From positions 1-9,536 of the forward strand of contig JAOUKG010000043.1 of assembly GCA_029882725.1 (NCBI GenBank): a stretch of DNA of 9,536 nucleotides. Direction: 5' to 3'. Below the pieces are notes generated by a model that was given only the letters and a program-made list of their open reading frames with translations, did not search any database and was not told the DNA's origin. The translations under genes were made by a program, and so were the position numbers. This DNA comes from Cyclobacteriaceae bacterium. Its GTDB lineage: Bacteria > Bacteroidota > Bacteroidia > Cytophagales > Cyclobacteriaceae. Shown here piece by piece: positions 5,393 through 9,536 of this stretch (positions are counted from its first letter, which is position 1; the number at the start of each line of letters is the position of its first letter).

Positions 5393-7561
5393 TAGCTTGA
5401 TTTTGATTCCACCATTAACTACAAACCCATCGACCGGGGCATAAATATCGCGGAATGTTGGACTGGTAATTGAGCCTGTATAGATTGTATCAAACCGGGT
5501 CTGCCGAGTGTCCGTAAAATTTTCGAAGTTTATAAACAAAGAAAACTTCTCCCATAGTTTTTCAATCATAAGACCATAAATCCAATAGGATTTACCAGTC
5601 GCTCCGTCATTTAACTTTTGTTCACTAAAATAGTATGCTTCTAATCCGATTTTTAATTTATCTTCAATCTCATACAACAAAACATTATTCAGTCTGTATC
5701 TTGCTACCAGTGGAAATGTGGTCTTGTTACCATTGTAATGTTGATTTACATCTGCTAATGTGTAGCCAACAAAAAGTTTAAAGTCATTGTAGGTTAGTTT
5801 AATATTAGTCTCTATCCCCCTTGTGTCTATTAGTCCTTTGGGCTGTTGATATTGATAAAAGCCGTTTGCTATTGGTGTCAGAATTAACGGATTATCAATT
5901 CTTGTATAGAAGAATAGCGTATTGATGCTGAATGTTATTTGGTCATAAATTGCAGTCTTGTAATTAAAGTCAATATTCCCGCCTGTTGATTTCTCGGCAT
6001 TGGTCACAGAGGGGTCTATCGGGAGAACATTTTTGAATTGAATTTTCTCCGCGTCTTCGGTGAATACAGTTGGTATCTTATATCCCAAGCCGCCACCGAG
6101 TCTGGCTGTTAGTTTTGAGTTTATCTTTAGAAGGGCGGATACTCTGGGAAGGGCAAAAAACCCATATTTATTTTGGTAATCTCCTCGTAATCCTGTTTCC
6201 AGGGTCAACTTACTTGTAACGCTCCAGGTATTTTGAAGAAATAGTCCAACCGTAGTATAATTATAGTCAACTGCCTGGGCAGGGCTGACATTGTTTTGCT
6301 TAAATTGGTCTGTCAATAAATTCAATCCTGCAATCCATTCTGCCTTCGTGCCTCTCTGGTTGTAAGAGGCCTCACTGAAAGAGGATAATTGCACCCCTGA
6401 AAAATTGTATGTAGGTATCTTAATCTTTCTGTCATAGTAACTGATACTGTTTTTGAAATTCAATTTGCGGTTGTTATCAATTTTGTGGTCAATTCCTGAT
6501 TGTGTGCTAAATCGAATTGTATTGTTCTCTTCAAAGTAGGAATTGCTGCTGTTTAATTTCCCTTCAATGTATTTTAAATCGCCACCAATCCGTTTTTCAA
6601 AAGTTGTGTTTAAACCAATGTTGAACGAAGTGTTTTCATTGAGGTAAACAAAGAGTTTTGGATTTAATGTATAGCGGTCAAATTTTGGAATGGCTGTCAG
6701 TCCTATGTTTGCAGGGTCGTATGGTGTACCATGATTGTAAGAAGCGAAAATAGTTGTGCCCACTTTCTTAAACTTTTGAGAGTAGAATCCACTTGCATCC
6801 AGCCCTAATGCAGAAGTTCCGTTAAGCATAAAGTTGAGTTCTCTATTTTCAGAGGGAGTTTTAGAAACAAGGTTTACCAAGCCTGCAATTGCACCTCCAC
6901 CATAAAGAGTAGATGAAGCGCCTTTAATAACTTCTACTTGCCTGAGGTCAAGTGGAACAATTTGAAGGAGGCCTAGTCCGCCTGAAAACCCGGAATATAA
7001 AGGCAGTCCATCACGCAGAATCTGAGTATATTTTCCATCAAGACCCTGAATACGAATGCTTGAATTGTATGAAGTTGCTGAGGTTTGTTGTGTCTGAATG
7101 CCCGTGCTTTCATTCAGCATCATACGAATGTCTCCCGGCTTCATGTTTCCTTTTTCCGTAAGCTCTTCTCCTGAGATTGCTTCGACACGTGTTGGTATGT
7201 CTGCAATAGTTCTACTTGAACGTGTAGCTGTAATAATTACTTCTTCCATTTCTTCTGAGTTAGCTATCAGAAGAATTTCAATAGGCTCGATTGATTCAAG
7301 CGGAAATAGTAAGGTGTCAATTCTTGGTTCGTAACCTGTGTAACGGAATTCTATTATCTGCCTGCCGTTTGGAATATTTTTAATTTCAACTTGTCCATTA
7401 ACATCTGCTGTTGCACCATTGGTTGTTCCTTGAATGATTGCAGTAGCTCCAACTAACGGTTCGTTGTTTTCACTATCCTTTATTGTTGCCTTTAAATTAT
7501 TCTGAGCCCAAACAGAAGTTATGAGCAATGTTGTAAGTATTGATAAGATTATCTTTTTCAT
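5390..7561 (-). CDS. TonB-dependent outer-membrane receptor (723 aa)
   Basis: This is an outer-membrane transporter that uses TonB-ExbBD energy to take up a scarce ligand such as a metal chelate, siderophore or cofactor. Residues 1-19 are a signal peptide ending SVWA. Residues about 22-100 are a carboxypeptidase-regulatory-like beta-sandwich (NEPLVGATAIIQGT, ATADVNGQVEI, GYEPRIDTL) typical of Bacteroidota receptors. A TonB-box-like EEVIITATR lies at 107-114. The plug spans about 120-235 (RIQGLDGKYTQILRDGLPLY, VEVIKGASSTLYGGGAIAGLVNLVSK). The remaining roughly 490 residues have the alternating aromatic pattern of a 22-strand barrel, ending GGIKIKL. The length is normal for FepA/CirA-like receptors, and shorter than SusC, so glycan uptake with a SusD partner is unlikely; no SusD gene is present. 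The gene lies 84 bases after the DUF6660-like gene on the same strand, so the two are probably one operon. The neighbour suggests a metal-related ligand; this is inference. Confidence 0.95.
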   Translation of the reverse strand: MKKIILSILTTLLITSVWAQNNLKATIKDSENNEPLVGATAIIQGTTNGATADVNGQVEIKNIPNGRQIIEFRYTGYEPRIDTLLFPLESIEPIEILLIANSEEMEEVIITATRSSRTIADIPTRVEAISGEELTEKGNMKPGDIRMMLNESTGIQTQQTSATSYNSSIRIQGLDGKYTQILRDGLPLYSGFSGGLGLLQIVPLDLRQVEVIKGASSTLYGGGAIAGLVNLVSKTPSENRELNFMLNGTSALGLDASGFYSQKFKKVGTTIFASYNHGTPYDPANIGLTAIPKFDRYTLNPKLFVYLNENTSFNIGLNTTFEKRIGGDLKYIEGKLNSSNSYFEENNTIRFSTQSGIDHKIDNNRKLNFKNSISYYDRKIKIPTYNFSGVQLSSFSEASYNQRGTKAEWIAGLNLLTDQFKQNNVSPAQAVDYNYTTVGLFLQNTWSVTSKLTLETGLRGDYQNKYGFFALPRVSALLKINSKLTARLGGGLGYKIPTVFTEDAEKIQFKNVLPIDPSVTNAEKSTGGNIDFNYKTAIYDQITFSINTLFFYTRIDNPLILTPIANGFYQYQQPKGLIDTRGIETNIKLTYNDFKLFVGYTLADVNQHYNGNKTTFPLVARYRLNNVLLYEIEDKLKIGLEAYYFSEQKLNDGATGKSYWIYGLMIEKLWEKFSLFINFENFTDTRQTRFDTIYTGSITSPTFRDIYAPVDGFVVNGGIKIKL

Positions 7562-7645
7562 TTTGGTAAAATTTAATACAAGTAATAAGAATCAATCGGT
7601 GCTAACCGAAAGTAAGTTGGCGCTTAGGCCCAATCTTTTTTTGTA

Positions 7646-7948
7646 TTAACTAACCTTTGGCGGTTGCCAGATTTTTATAAGGTAGTTCTCGACAAAGGAT
7701 GTGGTGAATGAAATAACCCGTTTATCATTATTAACTATTGGTATTTGGAAAGTGATTCCACTGATTGGTAAAAAGAAACCTGAACAAGTTCCGCATGTTA
7801 AGAAGGGTGAGCAGCTTGCGCAATTATCCTCGTGACTTTCGGTTTGAGCTGTCGTAGTTTTTTCATCAATGCATTTGTCATCAGTACAACACGGAACTGT
7901 CGACAGCAACAATATGGAAATTGACAATATGAAACAGAAAACTTTCAT
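7646..7948 (-). CDS. Cysteine-rich exported small protein, DUF6660-like (100 aa)
   Basis: The N-terminus (MKVFCFILSISILLLSTVPCC) is a signal peptide. VPC is not a good lipobox because of the proline before the cysteine, so secretion to the periplasm is more likely than lipidation. The protein has eight cysteines (5, 20, 21, 26, 43, 46, 52, 55); the last four form CxxC-x5-CxxC, followed by a hydrophobic stretch and the C-terminus IWQPPKVS. A short Cys/Asp/His-rich start, a CSPF-type motif and an IWQPPK end are what I recall of the DUF6660 family, which is often found next to TonB-dependent receptors in Bacteroidota. The match is from memory, not a search. The cysteine pairs suggest metal binding or a disulfide-bonded fold. 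It is the first gene of a probable two-gene unit with the receptor. The only ATG that keeps the signal peptide is at 7948. No good Shine-Dalgarno site precedes it. Confidence 0.8.
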   Translation of the reverse strand: MKVFCFILSISILLLSTVPCCTDDKCIDEKTTTAQTESHEDNCASCSPFLTCGTCSGFFLPISGITFQIPIVNNDKRVISFTTSFVENYLIKIWQPPKVS

Positions 7949-8179
7949 GAGGACAAATCTATTAAAAATTCAATTCAGACTATACATTGCGCGGGGAAAT
8001 CGGAGCACAATCTTTTTTAAAAATGCGGAGGGTCGGCTGTATTTTTATTAATCTGTCCCACGTTTTTATTTTTTTAAAGTCCAAGTTGTCCGGAAGCCTT
8101 TCACTAGTCCCCGTGGGAAACCTATAATAGCAGAAGGTCAGCCGTTAGATGTCCAAATTGGCTGGGGCGTTATTACTGC
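7949..8179. other. Upstream region of the DUF6660-receptor unit, with a long-range inverted repeat
   Basis: I see no gene here. TCCCACG (8056-8062) and CGTGGGA (8112-8118) form a perfect 7-bp inverted repeat separated by 49 bases, lying about 110-170 bases upstream of the ATG at 7948. The minus-strand motif TAGATTTG (7954-7961) matches the -7 consensus TAnnTTTG but is only five bases from the ATG. Together with the following element, this makes a gene-free stretch of about 390 bases that must contain the promoter of the unit. Confidence 0.35.
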
Positions 8180-8345
8180 CAACGTTTGGCTATGATGAGT
8201 GGGATTAGAATGCACTAATCTCTCGTCTCTCACATAGCCACGCCTTGATTTAAATTTAAAACTTGTATCGGACTTTCCAATCCTCACTATGGTGTCCTGA
8301 CCGATGAAACCCCATTCATTCATAGCATTTGTTTTGTGTCGTTAC
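8180..8345 (-). repeat. Intergenic palindromic element B at the lipoprotein 3' end
   Basis: On the minus strand the element starts GTAACGACACAAAAC, the stop codon of the lipoprotein being inside the first bases, and ends CATAGCCAAACGTTG. Its distal part is a nested palindrome: TGGCTATG (8187-8194) pairs with CATAGCCA (8233-8240), and GATTAG (8203-8208) pairs with CTAATC (8215-8220) around a six-base loop. A 61-codon frame inside it shows no protein-like features. Its start (GTAAC...) and end (CAACGTT) match element A at 751-974. The plan (GTAAC, a TATG/CTATG segment, a GGGG run, a palindrome, CAACGTT) suggests one repeat family, possibly folding like an integron attC site, although no integrase is present here. 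Confidence 0.5.
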
Positions 8346-8887
8346 TTCCATTGGATTAGGCCAGTTTTAGCCAAGTATTGTTCTCCGTTTGATTTGGTTA
8401 GTGAAATGGTTAATTCATGTTGCTGGCTAAGTGTTGGTGCTTCTGAGATATACATGTAGGTCTCATAGTTCTTGGAGATATCAGCTTCATTCAACGTGAT
8501 ATATTCAAACTGATGCGGTCCGATCCATGCGTTTAACATTATTAAATCATTCAAGGGAGTTCCGGCCATATAATTGCTATTGAAATCAGAGTTACTTGTG
8601 ACCACAAAAGATTCTATCGGATATTTTAACCCATCCGTGCCTACTTCGCATGATAGTGCGAATGCTTGGTTGAATAAAAATGATTTCGGATTACTCATTC
8701 CCAAAAAGTAACCATCTGTTGAAATGATTCGGAATTCAAGGCTGTCTTCAGGTAAGATTTCTTCCTTATACAGATCAAATTCAATTCCCTTAAAATCAAA
8801 GTATCTGAAGTCATCACAAACTCCGTTGAAACAAGACACAAGTACAGCTGATGAATAGATTAAAATTAGAGCTAGGAATTTCTTCAT
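8342..8887 (-). CDS. Predicted lipoprotein, unknown function (181 aa)
   Basis: Residues 1-19 are a signal peptide with the lipobox LVSC, so lipidation at C19 is expected. The residues after it (FNGVCDD) do not clearly decide between inner and outer membrane. The mature part of about 160 residues is mostly beta-like, with no membrane segment and a second cysteine at 24 and another near 80. The pattern (YFDFKGIEFDLYKEE, a central NSDFNSNYMAG loop, a final beta strand LTKSNGEQYLAKTGL) recalls small DUF5034-type Bacteroidota lipoproteins, but I cannot confirm this without a search. The start is ATG 8887, with a weak GAGAAAG about seven bases upstream. Its stop lies in palindromic element B, and a dyad promoter candidate lies about 90-110 bases upstream. 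It appears to be a single-gene unit. Confidence 0.8.
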   Translation of the reverse strand: MKKFLALILIYSSAVLVSCFNGVCDDFRYFDFKGIEFDLYKEEILPEDSLEFRIISTDGYFLGMSNPKSFLFNQAFALSCEVGTDGLKYPIESFVVTSNSDFNSNYMAGTPLNDLIMLNAWIGPHQFEYITLNEADISKNYETYMYISEAPTLSQQHELTISLTKSNGEQYLAKTGLIQWK

Positions 8888-8974
8888 TACATTACTTTCT
8901 CACATATACTACGCACAATGCTAAGGCTACACGTTCGTGCAAAGGAAATCGAAGGAAAAACCTCGATGTACGCG

Positions 8975-9001
8975 CCAAACATAAGTCAAAGGTATGTTTG
9001 G
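8975..9001 (-). promoter_or_regulatory. Perfect dyad with a -7 promoter motif upstream of the lipoprotein gene
   Basis: CCAAACATA (8975-8983) and TATGTTTGG (8993-9001) form a perfect 9-bp inverted repeat around a nine-base loop. On the minus strand the distal arm contains TATGTTTG, an exact TAnnTTTG match, which would start transcription roughly 80 bases before the ATG at 8887. Because of the symmetry, the same motif occurs on the plus strand at 8993-9000. No T-run follows on the plus strand, so a regulator-binding dyad over a promoter is the preferred reading. No clear -33 TTTG is present. Confidence 0.35.
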
Positions 9002-9015
9002 TAATAAATTTAATC

Positions 9016-9043
9016 AAAAAAAATACCAAAGCATAGCTTTTGG
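9016..9043 (-). terminator. Intrinsic terminator for leftward transcription
   Basis: On the minus strand CCAAAAGC and GCTTTGG form a stem (one bulged A) with the three-base loop TAT, followed by TA and then eight T residues (plus-strand A run 9016-9023). This is the classic arrangement of a short stem plus a U-run. It lies about 45 bases after the stop codon at 9086-9088 and would end transcripts from the decayed genes on the right, separating them from the lipoprotein gene. Confidence 0.75.
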
Positions 9044-9084
9044 CGATTTAATTGCGATAATTCCCGATAACTGCAACTAAATCG
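9044..9084 (-). repeat. 12-bp inverted repeat directly preceding the terminator
   Basis: CGATTTAATTGC (9044-9055) and GCAACTAAATCG (9073-9084) pair over 12 bases with one mismatch, which is a G-U wobble in minus-strand RNA. The 17-base loop contains the near-repeat GATAATTCCCGATAA. The hairpin touches the terminator stem on one side and lies one base from the stop codon (9086-9088) of the decayed frame on the other. It may protect the 3' end or be a remnant of a mobile element end. Confidence 0.5.
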
Positions 9085-9085
9085 A

Positions 9086-9292
9086 TCAGGCCCCAATTTC
9101 GTTATGTGTGTAAGTCCATTTTAATCTTTCAACAGTATTGTCAATTGTTATCTGCCTGAATTCTATCCGTAGGAAAACTACGTGGGACCATCATTTTAGG
9201 CGTGGTTGTCCATCCGAAGGTAATTGCATTGGTAAAATCAAATCCTTTATCCGTTGCTGTCTATTAGAGGTCTTATTCAGCGGAGGCATCAT
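9086..9292 (-). pseudogene. Decayed small gene ending at the twin hairpins
   Basis: From ATG 9292 a minus-strand frame reads MMPPLNKTSNRQQRIKDLIL and onward for 33 codons to a TGA at 9191-9193. It then continues in the same frame with RIEFRQITIDNTVERLKW and TYTHNEIGA to a TGA at 9086-9088. A competing frame over 9144-9260 also reads like protein (DKGFDFTNAITFGWTTTPK, MMVPRSFPTDRIQ) and could join the same C-terminus by a frameshift near 9156. Either way the gene is broken. Its stop is followed at once by a hairpin and an intrinsic terminator, which supports a former gene end here. The family is not recognised. It lies just downstream of the XRE-like remnant and may have been its partner. Confidence 0.35.
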
Positions 9293-9336
9293 TATTAAGT
9301 GATATTCTGTTATGTATTTCTAATGCTAATCTAAAT

Positions 9337-9536
9337 TCAAGCTATTCTTACTTCATTATTAAGTAGTTCAACTTTAAAATTCACCTTAGCTTTTAGCGCA
9401 TTAAAAACCTTCATAATCGTTTCAGTGGTGATATTTTTGGCGTTATTTAATACTTGTGATGTTCTTATATTGAAAAATATCTTGTCCTGTACTTTCTCGT
9501 TTTACTCCCTTATAAACTTAAAAACCTCTTCAAGTA
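9337..9536 (-). pseudogene. XRE-like helix-turn-helix regulator remnant with an in-frame stop, cut by the window edge
   Basis: The minus-strand frame enters from the window edge as LEEVFKFIRE, meets a TAA at 9502-9504, and continues in the same frame for 54 codons (NEKVQDKIFF, NIRTSQVLNNAKNITTETI, MKVFNALKAKVNFKVELL) to the TGA at 9337-9339. The pattern of a start like KFIRE, a short helix pair, then NAKNITTETIMKVFNALK resembles HipB/HigA-type XRE regulators, where N-GK-xxxxTL-KVL-ALG closes the DNA-binding domain. The helix-turn-helix core looks shortened compared with the usual spacing. The stop codon and likely deletion mark it as a pseudogene. Such regulators are often the antitoxin of a two-gene pair, but no intact partner is visible. 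Confidence 0.5.

Noticed and set aside
7954..7961. TAGATTTG as the promoter of the DUF6660-receptor unit
   Set aside because: It matches TAnnTTTG but is five bases before the ATG, leaving no leader, and lacks a -33 partner at normal spacing.
8138..8323. 61-codon minus-strand frame
   Set aside because: It lies almost wholly inside palindromic element B, has no domain features, and is better explained by the repeat.
751..8345. A complete integron
   Set aside because: The two palindromic elements have cassette-like positions, but their ends do not fit the GTTRRRY core consensus well and no integron integrase is encoded here.
1..9536. tRNA, rRNA, CRISPR array or intact defence system
   Set aside because: No cloverleaf, conserved rRNA stretch or regularly spaced repeats with unique spacers was seen. 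The four repeats at 2110-2204 are too few and too short for CRISPR.

Overview
The window looks like an accessory, partly decayed stretch of an AT-rich Bacteroidota chromosome, probably a Cytophagales-type or related marine/soil lineage. The reasons are a SusC-style TonB-dependent receptor with an N-terminal carboxypeptidase-regulatory-like domain, an eight-segment MacB/FtsX permease of the kind common in this phylum, a DUF4172-Fic protein, a DUF6660-like cysteine-rich small protein, weak Shine-Dalgarno sites, and several matches to the Bacteroidota -7 promoter element TAnnTTTG. Every convincing gene is on the minus strand.

Read in the direction of transcription (right to left): the right end (9337-9536) holds the C-terminal part of an XRE-like helix-turn-helix gene broken by an in-frame stop. 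Next comes a second decayed reading frame (9086-9292), closed by two adjacent hairpins, one of which (9016-9043) is a good intrinsic terminator. A dyad carrying a TATGTTTG motif then precedes a small lipoprotein gene (8342-8887). That gene ends inside an intergenic palindromic element (8180-8345). A two-gene unit follows: a cysteine-rich DUF6660-like exported protein (7646-7948) and a TonB-dependent receptor (5390-7561). These two probably act together in outer-membrane uptake of, or response to, a metal or metal complex. A gap of about 660 bases after the receptor contains frameshifted coding remnants and a nested inverted repeat.

An orphan ABC-type permease (2238-4727, no ATPase in view) is followed by a Fic-domain enzyme (994-2109). 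The Fic start region carries four copies of TCTCCGCAA with spacings 34-18-34, a likely operator or autoregulatory site. Another intergenic element (751-974) with ends resembling those of 8180-8345 separates Fic from a small one-pass membrane protein (304-711). The left edge is the start of a broken IS3-family element whose outer end is probably near 215.

There is no complete defence system, CRISPR array, tRNA or rRNA. The observations most worth following up are the Fic operator array, the shared intergenic elements that sit at the 3' ends of genes, and the receptor/DUF6660 pair.
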